NCBI RefSeq assembly: GCF_030068605.1
Contig: NZ_JASJOU010000022.1
Span: forward strand, 1 to 64,000
Source of the DNA: Xanthocytophaga agilis
Lineage (GTDB): Bacteria; Bacteroidota; Bacteroidia; Cytophagales; 172606-1
Direction of reading: 5' to 3'
DNA length: 64,000 nucleotides
Shown here: positions 41,562 through 51,095 of the stretch, one piece after another
How positions within the stretch are numbered: position 1 is the first letter of the stretch
How the letters are laid out: the number at the start of each line of letters is the position of its first letter
Made by a program: the position numbers and the translations under genes
Notes under the pieces: model-generated
The model's database searches: none
Told to the model about the DNA's origin: nothing
The model's input: only the letters and a program-made list of their open reading frames with translations

Positions 41562-43853
41562 CTATATATTATTCTCTTTCAATCGATTAATGCGCATAGA
41601 TGCTTCTTCTTCTTTCATGGTAGACATAATCATCCAGTTTACGTCCAGGATTTCCAGTGGGGCATAGGCATTGAGCATTTTTTCGTGTTGGAGATTTGTT
41701 TCTATCTGAGTGCCCGTTTTTCCCTGTAGGGCTTGTGTGACAGAATCCAGTTTCATCTCTTCCAGCAAGATGCTGGTATTAGACTTCTGTATCTGTCGGA
41801 TAAGCGTATCGCTGTAGCCAGCTTTCCTTAAGGACGCCAGGTGCTCAGCTTCGTTTTCAATCAGTTCCCGAACTATAGAGCGTAACTTATAATCACTTCC
41901 TACTATAAATGTTTCTCCACTGTCACCCAGTCCATCTTCCCTCCATTTATTATCGCCTGTCAGAATCTGGTTGATTTTGTTGATAGGCATTTGAAATACC
42001 AGAATACCTACTTTCTGATCATTATCATATACCGGACAAGCAATGAAAGAGGCAGGAGCTTTATAGGAGGGGTCATATGGTTCAAAATCGATCAGCTTTA
42101 CAAAGTTTCGGTCTGTACTTTGAACTGCCTCTTTAACGACTGTGCCAAAATTAGTAGTATGATATAGTCCTGTGGTGAGGCTGGTGGCAAAGTCCACTTC
42201 TTTGAATACACTATAAAGCATATCACCAGTTTCCGGATCAATGAGGAAGATATCATAATAGCCGAACTTTTCCAGAAAGCTTCGCATAACCGGATGATAG
42301 TGGGCATGAATGCGGCTGTATTCACTATTATCTCCTACATTGTCGAGTAGCGATTTTTGTCCGGTAGGATGGGTGTTATTGGAGATATAGTGATATTGCA
42401 GGATAAGAGCTGTTTTTTGGTCGGGGAGATACTCGCCTGCAAAGGCTTGCTGACTTGTGTTGTCGTTTAGTCTGGGAATAAATTCATCTATATAATACCC
42501 CTTTACACTTCGTTTCATTTGTTCCAGTTCTGCATCTGAAACCGTTTTCTGTATATCGTAAAAGGCTGATTTAAATTCCTTTACAGCACTGATAAGCATC
42601 TTGTTTTCGGCAAATGTCTGAATTTGGCTCCGGATAATATCAAAGTAATACTCAATGTTTCGTTTTTTTGTGGAGGTAATAGATCTCAGTTGCTCAAATC
42701 TGGATTGATAGTTGAGTTCGTGTAGTTGTTGAAACAGCGAATTATATCGTCTGCTGATTTCTTCCTGAGTAGCCTGAAGTTCTTCCTGATTTTGACGTAG
42801 TTCTTCTTCCTGTGACCGCATACGTTCGGCCTGTTCCTGTGATTCTTTGAGGAGCACTTTGGTGTGCTGATTGATGCGAAATGCAATAACAGTATGGGCA
42901 ATATTTTCTCCCAGTTTTTCTACAAAGGCAATTTCGTGTTTTTCAAATTCATGGAAGGATGCCAGTTCTACAATACCTATGGTATCATTATTTACTTTGA
43001 GCGGAACCAGTAAGATATTTCTGGGATTGGCATCTCCCAGACCGGAAGTGATACGTACAAAGTCTTCCGGAATTTCTTTCAGATAGAGTGTTTCCTTTTC
43101 CAGATAGGTTTGCCCTACCAGACCTTGCCCAACAGCAATTTCGTGAGTCAGGTGCTTGGTTCGTTTATAGGCATAACAGCCTGTCATCTCAAGAATCGGC
43201 TCCTGCGATTTCTCTGTATTAAGTAAAAACAGGGCTCCCTGAGTTGCATTCAGTGTTTGAACAAGATTCTTAACAATTTCATTGGAAAGATCTTTTATAT
43301 TTTCATGCATGCGTAATATTTCAACAAATTTCGCTAACCCCTCTGTAGCCCAGTTGCGCTTCAGTTCCTCTCTCTTCATACTTGCCAGATTGTCTCTCAT
43401 TTTCAGTAAGCTATGGCCCAAAATGTCACTTTGTCCCACAGGAGTGAATACTGCATCACTATTTCCGTTACCAATGTTTTCTGTAAAGTGAGATGCCTGA
43501 GCCAGTTGATTGGCAATAGTATTTACAGCTATTTCAATATCTGCCAGTTCATTGTTGCCTTCAGGCTGTAATGTCTGGTTGAAATCACCTGCTGAGAGTG
43601 CTTGAATTGCCTTCTTTGTGTTTGATAATCTGTTAGTTATCTTTTTGATGTAAAAAGCAGCAATGCCAATATAGAAAATGAGGCACAGAATGGACGTCAG
43701 CATTAGCCAGTTTCCATGTTCTGTTATGAGAATACCTTCTTTATAAGAGATTAGTCCAAACCAGGTAAGCAATAGAAATGTAGGGAACAGTACTAATGCA
43801 AACCATAGTTGTGGAGAGAGTTTTAGATTACGGATAAATGAGTACAGGGTCAT
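41562..43853 (-). CDS. membrane HAMP-GAF-Cache sensor protein without an output domain
   Basis: 763 aa. Two membrane helices (about 16-36 and 48-68) are followed by HAMP-like regions (KKITNRLSNTKKAIQALSAGDFNQTL, 70-165). A GAF domain spans 185-330 (LNATQGALFLLNTEKSQEP; GQGLVGQTYLEKETLYLKEIP) and a coiled coil about 335-385. A Cache-like sensor follows (FDIIRSQIQTFAENKMLISAVKEF; FGYYDIFLIDPETGDMLYSVFKEVDFATSL). The tail ends LEILDVNWMIMSTMKEEEASMR. No histidine-kinase, MCP, cyclase or GGDEF domain is visible. In other bacteria similar Cache modules precede cyclase or chemotaxis domains. Confidence 0.8.
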   Translation of the reverse strand: MTLYSFIRNLKLSPQLWFALVLFPTFLLLTWFGLISYKEGILITEHGNWLMLTSILCLIFYIGIAAFYIKKITNRLSNTKKAIQALSAGDFNQTLQPEGNNELADIEIAVNTIANQLAQASHFTENIGNGNSDAVFTPVGQSDILGHSLLKMRDNLASMKREELKRNWATEGLAKFVEILRMHENIKDLSNEIVKNLVQTLNATQGALFLLNTEKSQEPILEMTGCYAYKRTKHLTHEIAVGQGLVGQTYLEKETLYLKEIPEDFVRITSGLGDANPRNILLVPLKVNNDTIGIVELASFHEFEKHEIAFVEKLGENIAHTVIAFRINQHTKVLLKESQEQAERMRSQEEELRQNQEELQATQEEISRRYNSLFQQLHELNYQSRFEQLRSITSTKKRNIEYYFDIIRSQIQTFAENKMLISAVKEFKSAFYDIQKTVSDAELEQMKRSVKGYYIDEFIPRLNDNTSQQAFAGEYLPDQKTALILQYHYISNNTHPTGQKSLLDNVGDNSEYSRIHAHYHPVMRSFLEKFGYYDIFLIDPETGDMLYSVFKEVDFATSLTTGLYHTTNFGTVVKEAVQSTDRNFVKLIDFEPYDPSYKAPASFIACPVYDNDQKVGILVFQMPINKINQILTGDNKWREDGLGDSGETFIVGSDYKLRSIVRELIENEAEHLASLRKAGYSDTLIRQIQKSNTSILLEEMKLDSVTQALQGKTGTQIETNLQHEKMLNAYAPLEILDVNWMIMSTMKEEEASMRINRLKENNI

Positions 43854-44166
43854 ACATTTATAAAGCGAGTGCGTGATGAAGTCGTGGAATTAAATATAAA
43901 CGATTTATAATCATTGAGTTAGTAGGGTAATTATACTAGGCGGAACTATTCTTTAAATGGATGTAAGATTTTAGGAGCTCAATGCTAAAACAGAGGAAAT
44001 CACTAATATCATATAGGACAGTAGTTTCTGTTTTTTGGGTACTTCATATTCTTTTTGGTTACCTGCTGCAATTGTTTACTAAAATTGTGTTTGGGCTTCC
44101 TTCTAAAAAAGTGTACTATTAACCTCGCATAGATATTGCATAGTACTCTTCAAAAACACTACTCAA
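43854..44166. other. intergenic region, no gene seen
   Basis: This divergent gap between the sensor gene (minus) and the lipoprotein gene (plus) should hold both promoters. I found no clear TAnnTTTG match, no repeat and no open frame. Confidence 0.4.
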
Positions 44167-44709
44167 ATGATAAACAAACAAAATAACCTATACCGGATTT
44201 TTTTTCTCGTGTTAGCCATTGCTCTCTATGCCTGTATGCCTGCTACCAAATCAGAAAGTGATAACAATAGTGAATTATTACAGAAAGAGAATGAGCTATT
44301 AAAAAAAGAAAATGAAATATTAAAGAAAGAGAATGACTCCAAAGCATCTGCCAGTACTCAATCAGACAAGGCTAGCTTATCTTTTTTGACAGAGCTAAAT
44401 GGCAAGTATCCTCATAATATAAAACTGCTGGATAATGAAGTGTTAAAACCCCGACTACAGAAATTATTGGGATCACAATATGATTATATGGTAAGTATCT
44501 GGGAGGTAGAAACACCTATTGAAATAGAAAATGGACTGTTATATACCAGTGCCATGCAGGCACATAGTGGTGGTGATCCGGGAGCTGTGCTGATGGCTGA
44601 TATGACAAAAAATGTATTGTATGTAGCTATCCGTCAGGATGGGAATGCCAAAGTGTATTCGGAAGATGGTAGCGCTGCTCCTCAACGTTTACAGGATTGG
44701 GCAAACTAA
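44167..44709 (+). CDS. hypothetical lipoprotein with Lys/Glu leucine-zipper segment
   Basis: 180 aa. The lipobox is LYAC (about Cys23). It is followed by heptads LLQKENELLKKENEI and LKKEND (residues about 37-57), a short coiled coil. The globular end (residues 65-180) contains FLTELNGKYPHNIKLLDNEVLKPRLQKLLG and MSIWEVETPIEIENGLLYTS. No named family. The coiled coil suggests oligomers on the inner face of the envelope. It ends at a strong terminator. Confidence 0.78.
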   Translation: MINKQNNLYRIFFLVLAIALYACMPATKSESDNNSELLQKENELLKKENEILKKENDSKASASTQSDKASLSFLTELNGKYPHNIKLLDNEVLKPRLQKLLGSQYDYMVSIWEVETPIEIENGLLYTSAMQAHSGGDPGAVLMADMTKNVLYVAIRQDGNAKVYSEDGSAAPQRLQDWAN

Positions 44710-44748
44710 GTTGCCAGAGAGTTTGTAGAAATAGGATATTACTAACTA

Positions 44749-44783
44749 AAATGCCCCAGCTCTATCTGTAAGCTGGGGCATTT
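44749..44783. terminator. strong rho-independent terminator
   Basis: A perfect 13-bp stem AAATGCCCCAGCT / AGCTGGGGCATTT with a 9-nt loop lies between the convergent lipoprotein and nucleotidase genes. Confidence 0.85.
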
Positions 44784-44804
44784 CTATACTAAGGCTGCAA
44801 AGAA

Positions 44805-45329
44805 TTATGACAAAAACATCTTCTCTGCTTCTTTCCAGTTATTTACACGGGTATACTGATCCAAATGCATATTGTGACCAGCTGTAAACAGAATCGGTTT
44901 GCCTGGGAAACGAATCAGGTTTTTTTCATGGTCATCAATCAGGTAGTCTGTCTGAATCATGTATTTGTGCCCACAAAAAACAGTATGTGTCCAGCTAATA
45001 AACGGAAAGTGTTCATTTAACCATTCCAGCTTTTCTTTTAAGGAGTTGGGAAACTCTGTAGCGGCTGATACAATGAATATTTCATATTTTTCTGAAAGCT
45101 TTTTGATGACTTCCTGGCTGTCGGCAATTACTTTCATCCCACGAAAAAATCCTTCTTCAAAGAGCCACGCCCGTACGATCTCTGGTTGTACTCCTGCTAC
45201 TTCTGCCCAGGTACGATTGTGTAAATCAACAGGAGCTATTGTTTTGCCGAGACGAAGCTGGGCATATTCAATAAACCGACCTGCTGCATCGGCAATTACG
45301 TCATCCATGTCAATGGCAATTCGTTTCAT
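44805..45329 (-). CDS. 5'(3')-deoxyribonucleotidase (NT5C type)
   Basis: 174 aa HAD-fold enzyme. Motif I is D7-M-D9-D10 (IAIDMDDVIADAAG), motif II is near 91-93 (FIVSAATEFPNS) and motif IV is TDYLIDDHEKNL. The length and the ILFTAGHNMH end match the NT5C family, which dephosphorylates deoxyribonucleoside monophosphates to adjust dNTP pools. It is followed on the minus strand by no further gene; a terminator precedes the start on its upstream side. Confidence 0.9.
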   Translation of the reverse strand: MKRIAIDMDDVIADAAGRFIEYAQLRLGKTIAPVDLHNRTWAEVAGVQPEIVRAWLFEEGFFRGMKVIADSQEVIKKLSEKYEIFIVSAATEFPNSLKEKLEWLNEHFPFISWTHTVFCGHKYMIQTDYLIDDHEKNLIRFPGKPILFTAGHNMHLDQYTRVNNWKEAEKMFLS

Positions 45330-45355
45330 AAATTAAGCTAGATTTAAGAATGAAA

Positions 45356-45385
45356 AAAACCTCACCTGCTTGAGGATGAGGTTTT
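45356..45385 (-). terminator. rho-independent terminator of kup
   Basis: AAAACCTCA / TGAGGTTTT form a 9-bp stem with a 12-nt loop. On the minus strand the hairpin is followed by a T-run (GGTTTTTTTC). It separates kup from the nucleotidase gene. Confidence 0.8.
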
Positions 45386-45436
45386 AAAAATATAATTGAA
45401 AGTGTGAATCGTTTTGCCAAGGTACTTTTAATTCAT

Positions 45437-47491
45437 TTAGATTGCTTTGGCCGTTTTTTTCTTGAGTTCCTCTTCTTCAGGAGTTGCGCAGGCTTTCCCA
45501 TTGTTTCCTCCATTAATGAGTCTTCGGGTTACGCTACCATCCGGATTGTGATAGATTCGGGTCAATAGCACATTCTCTGCCGGACGGATAACCAGCGGTA
45601 CTTTCTCCAGTTTTACGGAACTGGTATCCAGACCAAACCATTTGTCATCACCTGGTGTAAACTCTTTGATGAAGAAGTATGCATTCATGATCAGGCGTTC
45701 ATTGAATGGTAGTTCGTTCTCAAAGGACAGGAAGCGTTCAAATACCACAAAACGGAAGTCGCCAATCACATGTTGCTTACTCAATGACTCATAACGGCTG
45801 GTAATATCTACTTCCCGGTTACGTACCATATCTTCTACCACTTTACGGAAAAACAGGTTAATCCGCTGTTCTACCCGGAAGCCTAAACGGAAAGTAATTT
45901 TGATCAGATCTTCTGGTGCCTTGATGTCTACTGTATATTCCATTGTATACGGATCATCTGCTGTATCTACGTGAACGAACCAGTAGATATCTGCCCGTTT
46001 AGGCCTTTTCTGGAATATCGAATAAATAATCGTTTGCTCTATTTCATTTTCAGTGCGGGCATTGGTCATAAACACCAGGTGAGTGGCATATTTAGGTACA
46101 CTCTGGTCAATGCTTAGCATTTGCAGTGGTTCAATATATTCATCAACCCGGACAAACTGAGTCAGACGTTGTTTAATGCGGTTAGAGTTGATCCACACAT
46201 ACATTACTGTGAGTAGCAGTCCACTAATAATCAGAGAAACAAAACCCCCATGTCTGAATTTGCTTAGGTTGGCTATCAGAAAAGAACACTCAATAGAGAA
46301 ATATACCAGAAATACGAGCCACACTACTAACTGAGGTACATGACGTGTATAAAGCCAGTAAGTAAGCAATACAGTAGTAGATATCATCGTAGCCGTAATG
46401 GCCAGACCATATGCTGCTTCCATATTGGCAGATTCACGGAAATATAGTACAACTCCAACACAACCTAACCATAATAACCAGTTGATACTGGGTACATAAA
46501 TCTGACCACGCTGATCGGTTGGGAATTTGATACGTACTTTAGGCCAGAAGCTAAGACGAATAGCTTCGTTTATCAGAGTAAATGAACCCGAAATTAATGC
46601 CTGACTGGCGATAATGGCAGCTAATGTAGCAATGCAGATACCTGGTAAAATAAACCAGTTTGGCATAATAGAGTAGAAAACACTCTTATCCAGAAACTTT
46701 CCCTCATGTGTAATCAACCAGGCTCCCTGTCCGAAATAGTTCAGTAGCAGACAGGATTTAACAAATATCCAACTTATTCGGATATTACCTCTGCCGCAGT
46801 GTCCTAAGTCAGAGTATAGTGCTTCAGCTCCCGTTGTACACAGAAATACTGCTCCCAGCAACCAGAATCCACCCGGATAGTTGACCAGCAAGTCATATGC
46901 ATAATATGGATTTAAAGCTGCCAGAATATGCCAGTCTTCAACCAGATTTGCAACTCCCAGTATGGCCAGCATGCTAAACCATAGCGTCATCAGTGGTCCG
47001 AATGATCTTCCTACCAGTTGTGTACCCAATGCCTGTAACAGGAATAAGAACGTAAGGATGATGATCACAATGGTGATAATCATGTTTGACGAGATGTCGG
47101 GTTTGATCAGACGCAATCCTTCAATAGCGGAAGATACCGAGATTGGCGGAGTGATGATACCATCTGCCAATAGTGTACTGCCTCCAATGATGGCAGGTAC
47201 TGTTAGCCAGCGCTTATAGCGACGCACCAGGGCATATAATGAGAAAATTCCTCCCTCGCCGTTGTTATCAGCCCGAAGGGTTAAAATCACGTATTTAATA
47301 GTCGTTTGGAGAGTAAGTGTCCAGAAAATACAGGACAGACTTCCGAATACAACGTGACTATCAATGGAATTTTTGCCGATGATAGCGTTAAAAACGTAGA
47401 GGGGAGAGGTTCCGATATCACCGTAAATGATACCTAGTGCGACTAATAAGCCTCCGGCAGTTACTTTATCGAAGTTATGTTTATTATCCAT
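45437..47491 (-). CDS. kup: Kup-family potassium uptake protein
   Basis: 684 aa. The opening KVTAGGLLVALGIIYGDIGTSPLYVFNAI is the family signature. About twelve membrane helices follow to residue about 440 (e.g. GGIFSLYALVRRYKRW, TTGAEALYSDLGHCGRGNIRISW). A cytoplasmic C-terminal domain of about 230 residues completes it (YWFVHVDTADDPYTMEYTV, FRLGFRVEQRINLFFRKVV). Kup proteins import potassium with protons. It is a single gene with its own promoter and terminator. Confidence 0.95.
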   Translation of the reverse strand: MDNKHNFDKVTAGGLLVALGIIYGDIGTSPLYVFNAIIGKNSIDSHVVFGSLSCIFWTLTLQTTIKYVILTLRADNNGEGGIFSLYALVRRYKRWLTVPAIIGGSTLLADGIITPPISVSSAIEGLRLIKPDISSNMIITIVIIILTFLFLLQALGTQLVGRSFGPLMTLWFSMLAILGVANLVEDWHILAALNPYYAYDLLVNYPGGFWLLGAVFLCTTGAEALYSDLGHCGRGNIRISWIFVKSCLLLNYFGQGAWLITHEGKFLDKSVFYSIMPNWFILPGICIATLAAIIASQALISGSFTLINEAIRLSFWPKVRIKFPTDQRGQIYVPSINWLLWLGCVGVVLYFRESANMEAAYGLAITATMISTTVLLTYWLYTRHVPQLVVWLVFLVYFSIECSFLIANLSKFRHGGFVSLIISGLLLTVMYVWINSNRIKQRLTQFVRVDEYIEPLQMLSIDQSVPKYATHLVFMTNARTENEIEQTIIYSIFQKRPKRADIYWFVHVDTADDPYTMEYTVDIKAPEDLIKITFRLGFRVEQRINLFFRKVVEDMVRNREVDITSRYESLSKQHVIGDFRFVVFERFLSFENELPFNERLIMNAYFFIKEFTPGDDKWFGLDTSSVKLEKVPLVIRPAENVLLTRIYHNPDGSVTRRLINGGNNGKACATPEEEELKKKTAKAI

Positions 47492-47556
47492 GTTTTAGGA
47501 TGAAACAACCGCTGCTTGACTTCATGGATGGGAGAGAAGCAGATATGTAATTTTTG

Positions 47557-47564
47557 CAAAGTTA
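47557..47564 (-). promoter_or_regulatory. -7 box of kup
   Basis: On the minus strand this is TAACTTTG, an exact TAnnTTTG match, about 66 nt before the kup start codon. The rest of the 47492-47912 gap is AT-rich and shows no gene or riboswitch-like structure that I can support. Confidence 0.6.
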
Positions 47565-47912
47565 CGACACTTTAATTGTAATCTACTAACTATTAACGTA
47601 GATTTTTTATGATGAATTGTGTTTATCTCATAATAAATACAATGTTTTATAGTGAGTGTGTTGTTTTTCTTATGTGGCCTCGAAGGAAGGACATTTTGTC
47701 TTAAAAAAATCTATCTTATAAAACCTTCTGTGCATAGGTATTTTCTTTTTATCTTCACGCCGTTTGTTACCCCTCATCTGTTGTGTACATGTATTACAGA
47801 CTGGTAGATGGGATATGTTTTACCTAATACAAAGAGGAATATATATCCTGTCATGATCAGTATCTGCATGTATATGCAGTGTTAAAATACTAAACCTTAT
47901 CGTTCATTTAAT

Positions 47913-48890
47913 ATGTCATTGAAAGAAGTTGCCCTTGGCGTGGATATTGGTGGCACCAATACCAAATTAGGATTTGTAGACCAGGATGGTGTTTGCCTGG
48001 CAGATATGTCTATTCCTACAGGAGAGGATGATGCAGATAAGTACTTGCCACGACTATACCGGGCTGTAGATAAGCTGATGTTACCCTTGCGGGATAAGAT
48101 TAAAATTGTAGGTATTGGCATAGGTGTACCCAATGGAAACTATTACAAAGGAACAGTAGAGATGCCTACCAATCTCCAATGGAGCGATTATGTTCCGCTG
48201 GCGCAATGGATTGAAGACCATTATAAGTTACCATGCCGTCTTACCAATGATGCCAATGCTGCAGCACTGGGTGAAATGAAGTTTGGTGTAGCTAAAGGGA
48301 TGAAAAACTTCGTGATGATTACCTTAGGAACAGGTTTAGGAAGTGGATTTGTGGTAGATGGCAAACTGGCCTACGGTCATGATGGTTTTGCTGGAGAGCT
48401 GGGACACGTTGTGGTAAACCCTAACGGACGGATGTGTGGATGTGGCAAAAAAGGATGTCTGGAAACGTATGTATCTGCTACTGGTATTCGCCGTACCGTG
48501 TATAAACTATTGGCTGATCACACAGAGGAGAGCGAAATGCGTCGTATTAGCTTTGAAGATTTGGATGCCAGTATGATTACAGATTCTGCTACCCGTGGTG
48601 ATAAGATTGCGATTGAAGCCTTTGAATATACAGGACGTATTCTGGGAATGAAACTTGCCGATGTGATGGCAATTCTGAGTCCGGAAGCATTTATCCTGTT
48701 TGGTGGACTGACTCGTGCACAGGATTACCTGTTTGAACCTACCCGTCGGTATATGGAACAGTTTATGATGCCTATCTTCCGGAACAAAGTAAAATTGCTG
48801 ACTTCCGGTTTGACAGGTGCCAACACTGCTGTATTGGGTGCTGCAGCTCTGATCTGGCACGAACTGGAGAATATGCCTCTACAATCATAA
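47913..48890 (+). CDS. ROK-family sugar kinase (glucokinase-like)
   Basis: 325 aa. The ATP motif ALGVDIGGTNTKLGFVD is at residues 7-23, with further motifs TNDANAAALGE near 111 and ITLGTGLGSGFVVDG near 135. The ROK zinc motif is MCGCGKKGCLETYVS at residues about 174-188. It lacks an N-terminal HTH, so it is a kinase and not a repressor. Glucose is the likely substrate but other hexoses or N-acetyl sugars are possible. Confidence 0.92.
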   Translation: MSLKEVALGVDIGGTNTKLGFVDQDGVCLADMSIPTGEDDADKYLPRLYRAVDKLMLPLRDKIKIVGIGIGVPNGNYYKGTVEMPTNLQWSDYVPLAQWIEDHYKLPCRLTNDANAAALGEMKFGVAKGMKNFVMITLGTGLGSGFVVDGKLAYGHDGFAGELGHVVVNPNGRMCGCGKKGCLETYVSATGIRRTVYKLLADHTEESEMRRISFEDLDASMITDSATRGDKIAIEAFEYTGRILGMKLADVMAILSPEAFILFGGLTRAQDYLFEPTRRYMEQFMMPIFRNKVKLLTSGLTGANTAVLGAAALIWHELENMPLQS

Positions 48891-48907
48891 TATGCTTTCA
48901 AGAAAAT

Positions 48908-48945
48908 AAAAGAGGCTGTCAGAATTTTTTCTAACAGCCTCTTTT
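48908..48945. terminator. bidirectional terminator
   Basis: AAAAGAGGCTGT / ACAGCCTCTTTT form a 12-bp stem with a 14-nt loop, followed by ATTTTAG. It divides the ROK gene from the convergent gamma-glutamyltransferase gene. Confidence 0.82.
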
Positions 48946-48968
48946 ATTTTAGTGTAGTATGCTTCCAA

Positions 48969-50837
48969 TTACCAGCCTATTCCATAATCTTCTCCATGAT
49001 TGCTTGATCCTCCCCAGAACGTACCATGCTGCCAGTCAAACCAGATTGCATTGATAGGGCCGGAAGTTCTTTCCTGATACGAAAGACTATAGCCCATACG
49101 AGTCAGATCTTTGCGAACCCATGTTGGCATGGCTGAGTTGAGTACAAGTCCTCCGGGAACTTTCTCATGAGCGCCAAAACTGCTATACATTTGTAATGTT
49201 TTGAAGCTGGGCGCTTCACAGGCTTCCTGTACGGTCATATTAAACTCGACTATATTCAGGAAGAACTGTAGCAGTAACTGATCTTGTTCATCACCTGCTT
49301 GTTTGGCAAATGAAAGAAAAGGTTTGCCATCTTTGAGCGCCAGTGTAGGAGTAAGCGTAACACGTGGACGTTTACCTGGTTCTACTACATTGAACGGATT
49401 TTCTTTAGGATCTAAAACAAAGCTCTGCATACGCTGACTCAAACCAACTCCTGTATTTCCCGCAATACAAGCTGGTACCCAGCCGCCACTGGGAGTAATG
49501 GATACAACCCAGCCTTCTTTGTCTGCTGCTTCTACTGAAGTAGTTCCTGCCTGGAAGCGTTCAAAGTATTTTTCATCCAGAACAGGATTACCAGGTGTAT
49601 ACAACTGACTTTGCAGATTGCCCCATTTTTGCAGTACATCTTTGTATGGATTTTGTTTGCCTTCAAACGGATATGGATCTCCAGGACCAATCTTAGGATC
49701 GTTCATTTCAAAGTTGATCAGCTTGCTGCGTTCTTTTGCATACTCTTTAGATAATAATCCTTTGATAGGTTCTTCCGGAGCAAATGCAGGATCACCATAA
49801 TAGAAGTCCCGATCCGCAAACGCCAGGTTCATAGCCTGATAAAGCGTATGTATGTAACGAGTTGAATTATATCCCATGCTTTTGATATCAAAGTTCTCAA
49901 GGATATTCAAGGTTTGTAACATCGCTGGTCCTTGTGTCCACGGTTGAAGTTTATACACATCAATACCCCGGTAAGATGTCATTGTTGGTTCTTCAATTTT
50001 TACTTTCCAGTTAGCCAGATCCTGTTCAGTGATTAATCCACCCTGTTCTTTGCAACCACGTGCAATTTCTTTGGCAATATCTCCTTTGTAAAAACGGTCA
50101 TAAGCAGCATAAATCGCATCTTTTCTGGATTTCCCTTTTTTCAGTGCCTGTTGTTCCGTTTCTACCAGCTTCTTCAGGGTTTCCAGCAGGTCTTTTTGAA
50201 CAAATACTTCACCTGCATCCGGAGCTTCTCTTTTTTCGCCCAGGTGAGGTAAGAACACCTTTTTGGAATAAGGCCATTGTTTGATCATCTCTTTATTCCG
50301 TTCAATTTGATTCGCTGTTTGGGCTTCGATGGGATATCCTTCAGCCATTTGCATAGCCGGAGCCAATACATCTTTGAGGCTCATGGTACCATATTCAGCC
50401 AGAATGGTCATTAGTCCCCCAGGAGTGCCGGGAGTTACAGCAGCCAGTGGACCGTATTCCGGAGGATATTTCATTCCCTTATTTTTGAAAAAATCAGCTG
50501 TTGCACCTGTTGGCGCTACTCCCAAGGCATTGATGGCAATAACCTTCTTGGTCTTGGGATTGTAAATCAACGCTTGAGTTTCACCTCCCCAGCTTAATAC
50601 ATCCCACATGGTACAGGTAGCTGCAAGCATAGCACATGAGGCGTCTATGGCATTCCCGCCTTTGTTAAATATCATAGCGCCAGCAGTGGCAGCCAGAGGT
50701 TTACCAGTGACCGCCATCCAGTGCCGACCATGTAGAGGTGGTTTCTGTGTGATTACAGGAAGATTGTTAAATGACTGAGCCAGAATTATCTGAATACAAC
50801 CCAGCAAATAACCCATGAGTAGTGTAAGTTTCTTCAT
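48969..50837 (-). CDS. ggt: gamma-glutamyltransferase (periplasmic)
   Basis: 622 aa from ATG 50837; the longer frame to 50927 adds 30 residues without a signal. The signal peptide ends IILAQ. Family landmarks: GKPLAATAGAMIFNKGGNAIDA and GGLMTILAEYGTMSLKDVLAPAM. The nucleophile Thr sits in AGTTSVEAADKEGWVVSIT (about residue 430), where the proenzyme is cut. The GSGSSPGG-type motif of glutathionases appears as PSGGWVPACIAGNTG. It hydrolyses or transfers gamma-glutamyl groups, feeding amino acids. Confidence 0.9.
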   Translation of the reverse strand: MKKLTLLMGYLLGCIQIILAQSFNNLPVITQKPPLHGRHWMAVTGKPLAATAGAMIFNKGGNAIDASCAMLAATCTMWDVLSWGGETQALIYNPKTKKVIAINALGVAPTGATADFFKNKGMKYPPEYGPLAAVTPGTPGGLMTILAEYGTMSLKDVLAPAMQMAEGYPIEAQTANQIERNKEMIKQWPYSKKVFLPHLGEKREAPDAGEVFVQKDLLETLKKLVETEQQALKKGKSRKDAIYAAYDRFYKGDIAKEIARGCKEQGGLITEQDLANWKVKIEEPTMTSYRGIDVYKLQPWTQGPAMLQTLNILENFDIKSMGYNSTRYIHTLYQAMNLAFADRDFYYGDPAFAPEEPIKGLLSKEYAKERSKLINFEMNDPKIGPGDPYPFEGKQNPYKDVLQKWGNLQSQLYTPGNPVLDEKYFERFQAGTTSVEAADKEGWVVSITPSGGWVPACIAGNTGVGLSQRMQSFVLDPKENPFNVVEPGKRPRVTLTPTLALKDGKPFLSFAKQAGDEQDQLLLQFFLNIVEFNMTVQEACEAPSFKTLQMYSSFGAHEKVPGGLVLNSAMPTWVRKDLTRMGYSLSYQERTSGPINAIWFDWQHGTFWGGSSNHGEDYGIGW

Positions 50838-51061
50838 AATGAAAATGTTTGGTCTGTCCCTTAAAGATAGAGTAAAACACAATTGGTTAAAGCAAATGAA
50901 GGTAAAAATGGTTAGATGAAAATACAACCAAGGGTTTACAAAAATGTGGAAAGGAATATTTCGTTGATGATTGATGCCTTTTAACTGGATGCATCTGCTT
51001 CTATCTGATCAAGTAAGATGATATCAATTTTGTATAGACTAGGATGAAAGAGAAAAACTGC

Positions 51062-51069
51062 TACTTTTG
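51062..51069 (+). promoter_or_regulatory. -7 box for the MDR reductase gene
   Basis: TACTTTTG is an exact TAnnTTTG match, 27 nt before ATG 51096. No good -33 element at the usual distance. Confidence 0.45.
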
Positions 51070-51095
51070 ATAGTATTCATCAACCTGATTCTTCT

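Noticed and set aside
47492-47912. Potassium- or c-di-AMP-responsive riboswitch before kup
   Set aside because: No conserved riboswitch core or strong structure is seen; only a promoter box is supported.
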